DNA from: Nonomuraea turcica
GTDB lineage: Bacteria > Actinomycetota > Actinomycetes > Streptosporangiales > Streptosporangiaceae
DNA length: 64,000 nucleotides
Direction: 5' to 3'
NCBI RefSeq assembly: GCF_030718205.1
Contig: NZ_JAUZQF010000001.1
Coordinates: 558,001-622,000, forward strand
The notes below the pieces were generated by a model. The model saw nothing but the letters and a program-made list of their open reading frames with translations, had not been told where the DNA came from and made no database searches. The translations under genes and the position numbers were made by a program. Of this stretch, positions 41,502 through 50,268 are shown one piece after another (the stretch's first letter is position 1; each line of letters starts with the position of its first letter).

Positions 41502-42647
41502 ATGGAACGATACGGTCGGCGCATGAAGCGGCTCCCGTATGTCGTCGATCTGGTGGCAGCCGTAGCTGTGACCGTGATCTACCTGGATTTCGCGCGCACG
41601 CCCGCCACGGACGGCTTACCCGCCTACAGCGGTCCAGCGTGGCTGGCCTGGGTCGTCGCGGCGGCGGCTGGGCTGCCCATCGCGGTGCGCCGCCGGTGGC
41701 CGTTGCCGGTCCTCGGCGTCGTGCTCGCCGCCGTCACCAGCGCGTCCATCCTCGACCTGACGCGCGAGCCGTACATCTCAGCGGGGTTGGCCGCCTACCT
41801 GGTAGGGCTCGCGGAGCCTGCCCGCCGTTCCGTGCCTGCTCTGGCCGTCGCGCTCCCAGCGGCTTCGGCAGGGGTCTATCTCGGCGAGGCGGTGATCACC
41901 CCGTCCGGCAGCGCGCAGGACGCGGGCGGACTGATCGCCCTGGTGCTGGTGGTGATCGGCGGCGCGTGGACAGCTGGGTTCACCGTCCGCTCCCGCCGAG
42001 CGGGAAGTCGTCGGAAGGCCGAGCACGCGCTGGTGGCCGAGCGCCTGCACATCGCGCGCGAGATGCACGACATCGTCTCGCACAACCTCAGCCTCATCGC
42101 CGTCAAGGCGGGTGTCGCGGCGCATGTGGCAGCGGACGACCCGCAGGAGGCCAGCGCCGCGCTCAAGGTCATCGAGGAGACCAGCAGGTCGGCGCTGACC
42201 GAGATGCGCCGCGCACTCGGCGTCCTGCGCACCGACGGCGCCCCGATGGGGCCGGTGCCCGGCGTCGAAGGTCTGGACGGGCTCGCCGAGGAGACACGCC
42301 GGGCAGGGGTCGAGGTCGCTTTGAAGGTGCGTGGGCTGGCGGGCCTCAACGAGGGCACGCAGCTGACGGTCTACCGAATCGTGCAGGAAGCACTCACGAA
42401 CGTCGTCAAGCACGCCGCCCCGACCCGCTGCATTGTCACCGTGACGGCCCGAGGCGGTAGCGCCGCCATCGACGTCGTCGACGACGGGCCCGGCGGCCCA
42501 CGCCGCAAGCTTCCAGGCGGGCACGGCCTGATTGGCATACGGGAGCGGGCCCTCATGTACGGCGGAACCTTCACTGCAGGCCCGCGCGAGGAGGGAGGCT
42601 TCGCTGTGTCAGTACGGCTTCCGCTCCAGGGGGAAGGCAGTCCGTGA
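41502..42647 (+). CDS. Sensor histidine kinase (HisKA_3, NarL-partner type)
   Basis: 381 residues. About five membrane helices in the first 165 residues without a large external domain, so it may sense within the membrane. The phosphoacceptor His is in REMHDIVSHNLSLIAVKAG, the HisKA_3 signature. The HATPase part has the N box QEALTNVVKHA, the G1 box DVVDDGPGG and the G2 box GGHGLIGIRERALMYGG. The GTGA at its end couples it to the response regulator. Such DesK-like kinases are common beside ABC or membrane proteins in actinomycetes. Confidence 0.9.
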   Translation: MERYGRRMKRLPYVVDLVAAVAVTVIYLDFARTPATDGLPAYSGPAWLAWVVAAAAGLPIAVRRRWPLPVLGVVLAAVTSASILDLTREPYISAGLAAYLVGLAEPARRSVPALAVALPAASAGVYLGEAVITPSGSAQDAGGLIALVLVVIGGAWTAGFTVRSRRAGSRRKAEHALVAERLHIAREMHDIVSHNLSLIAVKAGVAAHVAADDPQEASAALKVIEETSRSALTEMRRALGVLRTDGAPMGPVPGVEGLDGLAEETRRAGVEVALKVRGLAGLNEGTQLTVYRIVQEALTNVVKHAAPTRCIVTVTARGGSAAIDVVDDGPGGPRRKLPGGHGLIGIRERALMYGGTFTAGPREEGGFAVSVRLPLQGEGSP

Positions 42648-43300
42648 GCGGCGTCCGCGTTCTGATCGCCGACGATCAGGCCATGGTGCGCGGCAGCTTC
42701 CGCGTCCTCGTCGACCACACACCCGGCTTCCAGGCCGTGGGTGAGGCGGCCACCGGTGTCGAGGCTATCGAGCTGGCCCGCGAGCACAAGCCGGATGTCG
42801 TTCTCATGGACATCCGGATGCCGGACGTGGACGGCATCGAAGCCACCCGCCGCATCTGTGCCGATCCGGCGACGGCAGGCGTCCGGGTGCTCATCCTGAC
42901 CACGTTCGACCTCGACGACTACGTCTACGCGGCCCTTCGAGCAGGAGCCGCGGGTTTCCTACTCAAGGACACCCCTCCGGCTGAGGTGCTCAACGCCATC
43001 CGCGTGGTCGCCGACGGTGACGCACTGCTCGGGCCCTCGATCACGCGGCGGCTCATCGCGGAGTTCGCCGGCCGGCCGCAACCTGGGCATCGGCTGGTCA
43101 AGAGCCTCGACGGCCTTACCGGACGCGAGCGGGAGGTGCTCGCGCTGATCGCCCACGGCCTGTCCAACACCGAGCTGGCCGAGCACCTGCAGCTGAGCAT
43201 GGCCACGGTCAAGACGCACATCGGCCGGCTGCTGGCCAAACTCCAGGCGCGCGACCGCGCCCAGCTGGTGATCATCGCCTACGAGACCGGCCTCGTCTGA
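42644..43300 (+). CDS. NarL/FixJ-type response regulator
   Basis: 218 residues. Receiver domain with acidic pocket IADDQ near residue 10, the phosphoacceptor Asp in DVVLMDIRMPDVDG and the conserved Lys in AAGFLLKDTPPAE. LuxR-type HTH at the C-terminus: LTGREREVLALIAHGLSNTE and then MATVKTHIGRLLAKL. It starts with GTG overlapping the kinase stop by four bases. Likely regulates its own operon (40805 onwards). Confidence 0.92.
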   Translation: MSGVRVLIADDQAMVRGSFRVLVDHTPGFQAVGEAATGVEAIELAREHKPDVVLMDIRMPDVDGIEATRRICADPATAGVRVLILTTFDLDDYVYAALRAGAAGFLLKDTPPAEVLNAIRVVADGDALLGPSITRRLIAEFAGRPQPGHRLVKSLDGLTGREREVLALIAHGLSNTELAEHLQLSMATVKTHIGRLLAKLQARDRAQLVIIAYETGLV

Positions 43301-43383
43301 CCAGCCAGGGCATGCGGCCTGGTTGCCGTGGCAGATCTTGCGAGCTCACGAGCCTGTCTCCTGATCTGCAGGATCGGGGTCTG

Positions 43384-43977
43384 CTATGTCGAGGCGGCGC
43401 GCAGCGTCGCGGCAACGGCCGCCGCGTGGTCGGGGTCGGCCATGACCTGACCCCCGTGGACCAGGGCGAAGTGGGTGCTGTAGGCGGCCCTCCTGGCGTC
43501 GGGTGACAGGGCGTGGCGTACTGAATCACCGCCTGCCAGCGCGGCCGGACTGCCTCCCGCTCCGCTTCGCCCGGGCGGTGATGCCACCTGCAGCTCGGGC
43601 AGGCCGGCATGCCGGTCGCGGTATCGATGGAGAAGATGGTGCGCCTGCTGTCCAGGGAGCGGTGCGGATCCGCAGATGGGCCGGCCATCCACTCGCCCGG
43701 TGGCCCCGTCGATCGAATGGCCGGTCAGCTCCGACTCGTAGCCGCCGATGAGCTCGGCGAGCGGGGAGTCGTGCCCGACCGACCACGTCTCGCCCCGCTC
43801 GGCCGAAGCCAGCGCGGCGGCGAGCACCGGGTGATCGGCGACGCCGGCCAGCTCGCACTGGCGGCGGGCTTCGGCGACCGCGGCCCGCCGCTGCAGGTCA
43901 GGGGCGGCATTGTCGATGGCCTCGGCGAGCTCCCGGTTGAAGACCCGCAGGGCATTCGCCGCGATCTGCATGTCCAT
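43384..43977 (-). CDS. Hypothetical protein, possibly with internal frame changes
   Basis: 197 residues. The N-terminal part is convincing coding sequence (MDMQIAANALRVFNRELAEA, then HPVLAAALASAERGETW). The middle (residues 95-150) is poor in this frame, while the neighbouring frame reads DTATGMPACPSCRWHHRPGE, with a zinc-like CPSC motif. The end (YSTHFALVHGGQVMADPDHA) again looks natural in the main frame. So either the gene is intact with an unusual middle, or two compensating frameshifts exist. Family not recognised. Confidence 0.45.
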   Translation of the reverse strand: MDMQIAANALRVFNRELAEAIDNAAPDLQRRAAVAEARRQCELAGVADHPVLAAALASAERGETWSVGHDSPLAELIGGYESELTGHSIDGATGRVDGRPICGSAPLPGQQAHHLLHRYRDRHAGLPELQVASPPGRSGAGGSPAALAGGDSVRHALSPDARRAAYSTHFALVHGGQVMADPDHAAAVAATLRAAST

Positions 43978-43999
43978 CTGCCTTCACTTTCGGTCGGCC

Positions 44000-44920
44000 T
44001 CACAGTGCGCCCTTCAGCGCTCGTGCCTGCCGGCGCCAGAACTCCCGCGAGACCTCGGCCTTAGGAAATACCAGGTCGAAGCCGTGGAAGGCGCCGGGGA
44101 TGACGTCGAGGTCGCAGGGGACGCCGCTGTCACTCAGCCGGCGCGCGTACTCGACGTCTTCGTCGTGGAAGAGATCGAGGGTGCCGACGCCGATCCAGGC
44201 CGGAGGAAGACCGGTGAGATCCTCGCGGCGGGCTGCGGCCGCGTACGGGGAGACGTCCGGGCCCGCGACGGCGTTGCCGAGGTAGGACGACCAGCCGTAT
44301 CGGTTGCTCTTGGGCGTCCAGACGCGCACCTTGCGGGTGTCCAGGTCGGTTCTCGTCGTCGTGCGGTCGTCCAGCATGGGGTAGAGGAGCAGTTGGAAAA
44401 CTGGGCGGATCTCGGCCCGGTCATGGGCGAGCAGCGCGAGGGCCGCGGCGATTCCGCCGCCCGCGCTGGCACCGCCGATCGCGATGCGATCGATGTCGAT
44501 GTGCAGGTCGCCCGCGCACTCGGCCAGTCCACGCAGCGCGGCGTAGGCGTCCTCGACCGCGGCGGGCGCGGGATGGTCCGGCCCCAGTCGATAACGAACC
44601 GCGGCGACGGTGATGCCGAGCTCGCGGGCGAAGGCGATGTTCGTACGGTCGTCCTGCTCGGGTGCGCCGAAGATCAGTCCGCCTCCGTGTATCCAGAGCA
44701 GCGCCGGAGCCGCTGCCTTCAGGCCGGTCGGTTGGAAGACGCGAACCGAGACGGGCGGTGCGCCCTTGGGCCCGGGCACGACGATCTCCTGAACCGTGAC
44801 GTCCGGCCCTGGATCGGTCGGGCGCCACTTCACGCTCCGAACGATGCGCGACGACAGACGTCCGTAGGACACATTGGGGATAAAGCGACCTCGTTTGAGA
44901 TCGGGGTGGAAGGCACTCAT
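44000..44920 (-). CDS. Hormone-sensitive-lipase-type esterase
   Basis: 306 residues. Canonical HSL motifs: oxyanion HGGG in LLWIHGGGLIFGA, nucleophile GGASAGGGIAAALALL, Asp in GTLDLFHDEDVEY and His in PGAFHGFDLVFP. Likely cleaves short acyl esters. GAGGACCCG precedes ATG 44920, so I reject the longer frame. Unlike its neighbour at 45239 and the protein at 32038, the oxyanion motif is intact, so it belongs to another branch. Confidence 0.9.
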   Translation of the reverse strand: MSAFHPDLKRGRFIPNVSYGRLSSRIVRSVKWRPTDPGPDVTVQEIVVPGPKGAPPVSVRVFQPTGLKAAAPALLWIHGGGLIFGAPEQDDRTNIAFARELGITVAAVRYRLGPDHPAPAAVEDAYAALRGLAECAGDLHIDIDRIAIGGASAGGGIAAALALLAHDRAEIRPVFQLLLYPMLDDRTTTRTDLDTRKVRVWTPKSNRYGWSSYLGNAVAGPDVSPYAAAARREDLTGLPPAWIGVGTLDLFHDEDVEYARRLSDSGVPCDLDVIPGAFHGFDLVFPKAEVSREFWRRQARALKGAL

Positions 44921-45238
44921 CGGGTCCTCGTTCTTTCCCTCATCGAGGGTGTATGGAATCGTCTGGCCACGCGGCGGGTGGCCAGCGTCGAGAGTGGGGA
45001 CGGTTGTGAAGCCGGTGCGACACCGACGATGGGCCATCAGACGCGGAGCCGTGTCGCGTTCGGCGTCGGTGCGCGCGTAGCTGAAGCCGCCGTCGTGGTC
45101 AGCCGTCCCGGCCGTCGCCTCCGGACCGGGACGAGGTCGCGGACCTGCGCGCCACCGCAGGCCATGTTCGCGTCTGTTCCCCCCGTCCCGATCCGGCAGA
45201 CGCGCGGCTCTTGCGACTGCCGCGCCTGTACCGCTCGG

Positions 45239-46156
45239 TCAGATCTTGGTCTTCTCGCGGACCCACGCGCCGATCTGTGCGATGGCGGCGTCGGTCTCCG
45301 GAATCCGGCCGGCTCCGTAGACGTACGAGTGCTGGCCTCCGGGGACCACAACGGTCGCCGTGTCGATTCCGGCGTCCTTGACGCGGGCGGCGAACTCCTC
45401 GTCCTCGCCGGCGAGGACCTCGTACGTTCCCCAGGAGACGAGGGTGGGGGGAAGACCGCTCAGGTCCGCCCGGTTCAGGTTGATCCGGGTGTCCGTGAAC
45501 TCGATGCCCGTGCCGCCGATCCAGGCATCCCGGAAGAACTCCAGCAGTTCCTTGCTGAGAATCTTGTCCGTCCCGGCGTTGGTCGCGATGGTCTCGTTGG
45601 CGATCTCGAGGTCGCACCAGGGGGAGATCGACACGATGGCGCCGGGCAGGGGCTGCTTCTTGTCGCGGAGGCGAAGCGCCAGGGCGACGGCGATGAACCC
45701 GCCGATCGAGTGGCCGATCGTGATGATGTTTCCCGGCGCATACCCTTCGGAGAGCAGCCAGGTGAAGGCCGCCTCCGCGTCGTCCACCTGAGCCGGGTAC
45801 TTGTGTTCCGGTGCGCGCCGGAAGTCCAGGACCAGTACGGGGGCCCCGGCGGCCTTGGCGATATGGCCGGCGAGCTTTCTGTCGACGTGTGCTGACGCCA
45901 GAACGGAGCCCCCGGCGTGAGTGTGCAGGAGGACGTAGTCGGTGTTGGCGTCGACGGGTTCGCACCAGATTCCCAGAACGCCACCCGCGTCCACCTCCCG
46001 ATAGGTGACGCCTTCCGGCTCCCGGGCCGCGAGATGGACTTGCTCCGCCTGGATGCGCGCCGCATCCAACTCGGACGGGGGATTCGCCCCTGTGGCCAGC
46101 CATTCCGCGAATTGGATCGCTTCCGGGCTCAGTTCAACAGCAGCGTGCTCAGACAT
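45239..46156 (-). CDS. Hormone-sensitive-lipase-type hydrolase with altered oxyanion motif
   Basis: 305 residues, close paralogue of 32038-32949. The oxyanion strand reads VLLHTHAGGSVLAS, so HGGG is replaced by HAGG. Nucleophile GHSIGG, acid region AGEDEEFA, and His in PGGQHSYVYGAG. Both paralogues share EPEGVTYxEVDAxGV and HIAKAAGA. GGAGGTACC precedes the ATG. It lies downstream of the TetR gene on the same strand, with an inverted repeat at 46183-46206 in between. Confidence 0.83.
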   Translation of the reverse strand: MSEHAAVELSPEAIQFAEWLATGANPPSELDAARIQAEQVHLAAREPEGVTYREVDAGGVLGIWCEPVDANTDYVLLHTHAGGSVLASAHVDRKLAGHIAKAAGAPVLVLDFRRAPEHKYPAQVDDAEAAFTWLLSEGYAPGNIITIGHSIGGFIAVALALRLRDKKQPLPGAIVSISPWCDLEIANETIATNAGTDKILSKELLEFFRDAWIGGTGIEFTDTRINLNRADLSGLPPTLVSWGTYEVLAGEDEEFAARVKDAGIDTATVVVPGGQHSYVYGAGRIPETDAAIAQIGAWVREKTKI

Positions 46157-46182
46157 TTGGTACCTCCATGGGGCCATTTGGC

Positions 46183-46206
46183 ATACCGGCCCGCCAGGAC
46201 CGGTAT
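46183..46206. promoter_or_regulatory. Inverted repeat upstream of hydrolase
   Basis: ATACCGG at 46183-46189 and CCGGTAT at 46200-46206 form a perfect inverted repeat, about 26 bases before the hydrolase start at 46156. Either an operator or a small hairpin after the TetR gene. Confidence 0.4.
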
Positions 46207-46364
46207 CGCCGGGGTTTGTCAGGCGGTGTGGGTGGGGTAGTCGGTGTGGCAGATCTCGTCTGCCACGGCGGTGGTGACCTCGACGGCGAAGCGGATGCGG
46301 TTGTCGAGGGAGCCGCCGACCTTGTTCGACCGGACCAGCTTCTGATCGGTACGCGGATGGCGTC

Positions 46365-46955
46365 TCAGTTGTGCTGCTCGGCATCCAGGAGTGCGAGGGC
46401 GTTGCGGATGCCCTGTTCGAGGAGTTGGTCGGCGAGCTGCCGGTCGGTCAGGGCGCGGGAGAGTTGCAGTGTCCCGGCCAGCATGCCGAGGAGGCCGAGT
46501 GCTTTCAGACGCGCCGACGGTGGATCGTGGGGTGCCAGGCGGGCGGCGAAGTCGTCGATGAGGACAAGCGCGCCGTCGGTGTATGCCTGCCTGGTGGGAT
46601 CCGTGGAGCGTGCGATCTCGTCGAGCAGGGCGGCGTTGGGGCAGCCGTCCTCGATGTTGTCGCGCTGCTCGGGGGAGAAGTACCAGCGCACGATCTGTTC
46701 GAGTCCGGCACGGCCGGGCGCTGCCTGCGCGACGATGTTGGCGTGTTGTGCGCGCATCTGGTCGGCGACCGCGGCGGTGACGAGTTCGTCCTTGGAGGGG
46801 AAGTAGGCGTAGAGGGCGCCGTTGGTCAGGCCCGCGTCCCTCATGAGGGTCGCGACTCCGGAGCCGTCGATGCCGTCCCGCTTGAGCCGGCGACCGGCCG
46901 TCGCAATGATCCGCTGCCTTGTCTCCTGCTTGTGTTCTTTCGCGTACCGCACCAT
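46365..46955 (-). CDS. TetR-family regulator
   Basis: 196 residues. HTH blocks TRQRIIATAGRRLKRDGIDG and GVATLMRDAGLTNGALYAYF are nearly identical to those of 33127-33714, and the ligand domain shares GCPNAALLDEIARS and TLQLSRALTDRQLAD. I use ATG 46955, because GGAGAA lies six bases upstream and the start then matches the paralogue; the ATG 12 bases earlier contains that ribosome binding site. It probably controls the SDR/SMP-30/TetR/hydrolase series on this strand. Confidence 0.88.
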   Translation of the reverse strand: MVRYAKEHKQETRQRIIATAGRRLKRDGIDGSGVATLMRDAGLTNGALYAYFPSKDELVTAAVADQMRAQHANIVAQAAPGRAGLEQIVRWYFSPEQRDNIEDGCPNAALLDEIARSTDPTRQAYTDGALVLIDDFAARLAPHDPPSARLKALGLLGMLAGTLQLSRALTDRQLADQLLEQGIRNALALLDAEQHN

Positions 46956-47007
46956 GCGTTTCTCCATCGCAGCCGGGGCTAGCGCTGCAGATACCGCCCC
47001 GGCCAGG

Positions 47008-48090
47008 TCACTGTGCCGCGTTGGCCAGGAGAGCGGCGAAATTGATCCTCCCGGTCTGCAGTTTCGCGTCGTGGGGCTCGGGGACCCCGCCGTTGGTGAT
47101 GTACAACCGGTCGCCGCGAACCGCGGTCGCGGAGGGCGATGCGAGACCGTCCGCGCTGGTCAGAACGGCCTTGTAGGTGCCGTTCGGGTAGACCACCACG
47201 ATCCTGTCCGGACCGTTCTGCGAGGAGGAGCCGTTCTGCGCCACGAACACCACATCGGACCACGGGGTCAGGAAGCTGAAATCGTCGATGTTGGGCAGGC
47301 CGCCCGCGACAAGGCGGATGGGACCAGCCGCGCCGGCGCCGGTGACCGGTACCCGCAGCAGTGTTCCCTTGTTGAAGTTGCTGACCCACAGAGCGCCGTT
47401 GTGGAACCTGAGCCCGTTGGCCCCGATCGGCAGGGCTTCGGTCGGAACCGGCGCGAGAGCGGCATCGGTCAGCCACGGGGTCACCGATCCGCCCGAGACC
47501 GGAACGGACCAGATGATGCTTTTGAAGCTGTCCGCGATGTAGAGGGTGCGTCCGGCCGGGTCGATGGCCAGCCCATTGGGGCCCGCGTCGGCGGGCAGAG
47601 CGGCGATGCGCTGAGGGGTACCGTCCGGACGCAGCGTGTACACGCCGTTCCTGGCCGCGTTGCCCGGGGCCCACACGCTGTAGTAGACGGTGCCGTCACT
47701 GCCACGGGTGTTGCCGCTGATCGCCTCACCCACCTGCCCGGTGACGAGCACCGTGCGGCCTCCGGACGCGGAAATGCGCATCAGCTGCGGCCCATGGGTG
47801 CGCTGGCACACCGCGCAACTGCCGAGCATGGACAGGATCATTGAGCCGTCGGGGTTGACGGTGATGTTCTCGGGGATCTCGCCGGCGGCGTAGTCGAACT
47901 GCGCCGCGGTCCGTACATCGGTGACGACGGATCCGCGATACGAGTGTCCCGTCCCTGCGGACGCGGACGTCGCCGGCCCCAGGACGGCCGCCGTCGCGGT
48001 GACCGCCAGCGCGATTCCGACGTTCTTCTTCAGAAAACGCCTTGCGCTCGATGCACTGCGCCGGGCCGTTTGCTGGCGTTGCTGCTGCAT
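47008..48090 (-). CDS. Secreted SMP-30/gluconolactonase-like beta-propeller
   Basis: 360 residues. Long Sec or Tat-like signal peptide (basic start QQQRQQTARRSASSARR, then a hydrophobic core ending SASA). Propeller repeats: PENITVNPDGSMILSM, AISGNTRGSDGTVYYSV, PNGLAIDPAGRTLYIADSFK and ANGLRFHNGALWVSNFNKGT, the last two typical of SMP-30/strictosidine-synthase-like blades with Asp/Asn metal ligands. GAGGAG precedes the ATG. Could hydrolyse lactones or act as a binding protein. Lies between the SDR and TetR genes of the second hydrolase module. Confidence 0.78.
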   Translation of the reverse strand: MQQQRQQTARRSASSARRFLKKNVGIALAVTATAAVLGPATSASAGTGHSYRGSVVTDVRTAAQFDYAAGEIPENITVNPDGSMILSMLGSCAVCQRTHGPQLMRISASGGRTVLVTGQVGEAISGNTRGSDGTVYYSVWAPGNAARNGVYTLRPDGTPQRIAALPADAGPNGLAIDPAGRTLYIADSFKSIIWSVPVSGGSVTPWLTDAALAPVPTEALPIGANGLRFHNGALWVSNFNKGTLLRVPVTGAGAAGPIRLVAGGLPNIDDFSFLTPWSDVVFVAQNGSSSQNGPDRIVVVYPNGTYKAVLTSADGLASPSATAVRGDRLYITNGGVPEPHDAKLQTGRINFAALLANAAQ

Positions 48091-48165
48091 GACTCTCCTC
48101 GCAAATCAACGAGTGACTGATCAATGGACTTTCGGCGACATCACAGATGTCGGGTACATCGGAGG

Positions 48166-48981
48166 TCAGGCGGGCATGCGGTTGTTCTTGCGGATCTGCT
48201 TGTCGAACGTCCTGGCGGGGACGAGGCGGCGCGCCGTGGTGACGCGTGAGGCCAGCGGGCCGGCGGTGTAGCGCAGCTTCGGCTTCTTGTCGGTGGCCGC
48301 AGTGACGATCACCTTGGCGACGGCGGCGGGGTCGTCGCCGTTCTTCATCGCAACCGCCAGCACCTCGTCGAAAACGCGCCGTCGCTCCGCGTACAGAGGC
48401 AGCGGGGTGTCGGGCTGCGCGGCGTTGGTGTCGAAGCCGGTCTTGGTATAGGCGGGCTGGACGAGGAGGACCCGGACGCCGTGCTCGCGGACTTCGTGGT
48501 CCAGCGACTCGGAGTAGCCCTCGATGGCGTGCTTCGACGCGACGTAGAGGGCCATGAAGGGCTGGGGGGCGACCCCGAGGACGGACGAGATGTTGATGAC
48601 GCGTCCGCCACCCTGGGCGCGCATGTGCGGTAGGACGGCCTTCGTCATACGGATGACACCGAGGAGGTTGATGTTCAGGACGTGCTGGGCCTGGGTGACG
48701 GAGTTCTCCTCGACGGCGCCCGCCGAGCCGATGCCTGCGTTGTTGACCAGGACGTCGATGCGTCCGAACCGGTCGATCACCTCTCCGACCGCGGCGGCGG
48801 CCGAGTCGTCACTGGCCACGTCGAGATCGAGGTACGTCACACCGGCGGGCGGGGTGAGCCCGGAGGTCTTGCGGCCGGTTCCGATCACCTCGAAACCCGC
48901 CGCGGCGAAGGCGCGGGCCGCCTCCTTGCCGATCCCCGATGAGGCACCTGTCACGAGCACCACCGGCCGAGTTGTCCCCAT
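48166..48981 (-). CDS. Short-chain dehydrogenase/reductase
   Basis: 271 residues, classical SDR. VVLVTGASSGIGKEAARAFA cofactor motif, LDLDVASDD adenine-binding Asp, VNNAG strand, ISSVLG catalytic Ser and YVASK active site (YxxxK). The C-terminal extension ends in KQIRKNNRMPA. Start ATG 48981, preceded by GGGAG. The direct repeats at 49004-49029 lie just upstream and share TACGACCATA with the first TetR region, so the gene is probably TetR-controlled. Confidence 0.88.
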   Translation of the reverse strand: MGTTRPVVLVTGASSGIGKEAARAFAAAGFEVIGTGRKTSGLTPPAGVTYLDLDVASDDSAAAAVGEVIDRFGRIDVLVNNAGIGSAGAVEENSVTQAQHVLNINLLGVIRMTKAVLPHMRAQGGGRVINISSVLGVAPQPFMALYVASKHAIEGYSESLDHEVREHGVRVLLVQPAYTKTGFDTNAAQPDTPLPLYAERRRVFDEVLAVAMKNGDDPAAVAKVIVTAATDKKPKLRYTAGPLASRVTTARRLVPARTFDKQIRKNNRMPA

Positions 48982-49003
48982 CACGGACTCCCTTGATTTT
49001 GTA

Positions 49004-49037
49004 TTACGTTCGTATACCTTACGTTCGTACGACCATA
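49004..49037. promoter_or_regulatory. Direct repeats upstream of SDR, probable TetR operator
   Basis: TTACGTTCGTA occurs at 49004-49014 and 49019-49029, 15 bp apart; the second runs into TACGACCATA (49028-49037), a 10-mer also found at 33010-33019 beside the paralogous TetR gene. Confidence 0.6.
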
Positions 49038-49109
49038 CGGTGGTCGCCGGTCGATGGCAAGTGGTCACGTCCGGCGATCCGAGAAAGATCCGGGAAGCGC
49101 TCCGTGTTC

Positions 49110-49500
49110 TCCGGCGGCGTAGCGGTTCCAGGCCCCGCCGCCTTCCCGAAGGAGGCGGGTGGTGGTCTTGTCGTGGTAGCTGAGGGCGTCGGCGACGACG
49201 GGGCAGGCATCTCCAGGAGTTGCTGCCGGATCGCAGCACCGCGGGCGGCGGCCGGGAACAGCCAGCGAGAAGCGCGGTTGGTGGCGGTATTCATGTTGTC
49301 GCGTGCCGCAATGTAGTCCATTAGCAGGGCGGCGGCCGGCCCGGGGACGGGCGAGGGCGGTTCCCCGAGGCGCAAGAACACGTCTTCTTTGTCGCGGAGC
49401 AGGTCGTCGACGGTGAGCCGGACGACGCGGGTAAGGGGTTGTGCGTAGAGGAGCACGACAGCGACACCCGCGCGCTGATCGAACGAGCACTCGCAGATGT
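49110..49500 (-). pseudogene. Relic of an integrase-like (tyrosine recombinase) protein
   Basis: One frame reads VVLLYAQPLTRVVRLTVDDL, then LLMDYIAARDNMNTATNRAS and RWLFPAAARGAAIRQQLLEM; after a frame change it continues VVADALSYHDKTTTRLLREG and GGAWNRYAAGEH. The pattern (LxRLxxDD, then LLxDY, then a SYHxxTTxRL block) matches actinomycete recombinase-like proteins, most often found as fragments. N-terminus missing and at least one frameshift. Intergenic sequence to 49686 holds nothing else I can support. Confidence 0.5.
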
Positions 49501-49686
49501 CATCCCAACCATGGGATACGAGTAGCGGCCGGACAGGACACGCGCTCGCGAGCGGCGCTGCCCTCGTCGCCCTTCCGACGCCCGCTATCGGCGCATAGAC
49601 GAGCGTCGAGGTGCCTCTAACGCGCGGCTCCGTGGTCGACGCTCCGCGTCATATACCGCCGGGTGGGGGCCATGGGGTGAGGGCGC

Positions 49687-50100
49687 CTACGCGGCATGGC
49701 CCTTTCTGGTCAATGTCATGATGATCGCATGCCTGATGCGTGACCGAGCGGCCTGCCTGTACTCGTAGGGGGTGCAATTTGGTTGGGACCAGCATGATCG
49801 CTGTGGTCGATCCATCCAGTGAAACCAGGCGTCGAGTATCTGGCCGACCTGGCGGCACTCCTGCTCCCATCCCGGAGGAGTGGCATCCGTGACTTCCGAC
49901 AGTGTGGGCAGACCGCGAGCGCCGGTACCACCGGGTCCGGAGGACCGGACGTCGAGTGCAAAGAGCGCCGCCAAGGGTGCGAGCCGGCACAGCGCCAAGG
50001 GCAATCCCTCAACCTCCGTCCAACCGTTCGCGGAGCGGCGCATCGACCCGTCGCGCTTGGTCAGGAAGACGTCGACGTAGGACGCATATCCCGAGTCCAC
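49687..50100 (-). CDS. Hypothetical protein, probably 5'-truncated
   Basis: 137 codons from a GTG. It begins SGYASYVDVFLTKRDGSMRR and SANGWTEVEGLPLALCRLAP, which looks like a natural protein; the remainder (RQVGQILDAWFHWMDRP, then SRIRHAIIMTL) is less certain. No ribosome binding site. I do not recognise it. Between 50101 and 50268 I see no gene. Confidence 0.35.
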   Translation of the reverse strand: MDSGYASYVDVFLTKRDGSMRRSANGWTEVEGLPLALCRLAPLAALFALDVRSSGPGGTGARGLPTLSEVTDATPPGWEQECRQVGQILDAWFHWMDRPQRSCWSQPNCTPYEYRQAARSRIRHAIIMTLTRKGHAA

Positions 50101-50268
50101 CGGCCCATGCTCCCGCCCTGCTCGCCGACTCGTTATTCACGGCGCTTCGCACAGCCGTCGGATCAGTAGCCAGTTCCCTGCTCGACCCACTCCGCGGTCC
50201 GGTCCGACGTCCGCCCATAGGGTGATGCTTGCACAGCAATGCTCGGTTCTGGCCCTCGCGATACGCGT

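Noticed and set aside
43910..45895. 661-codon open frame on the plus strand
   Set aside because: Antisense to two HSL-type hydrolases with complete catalytic motifs; no own motif or ribosome binding site.
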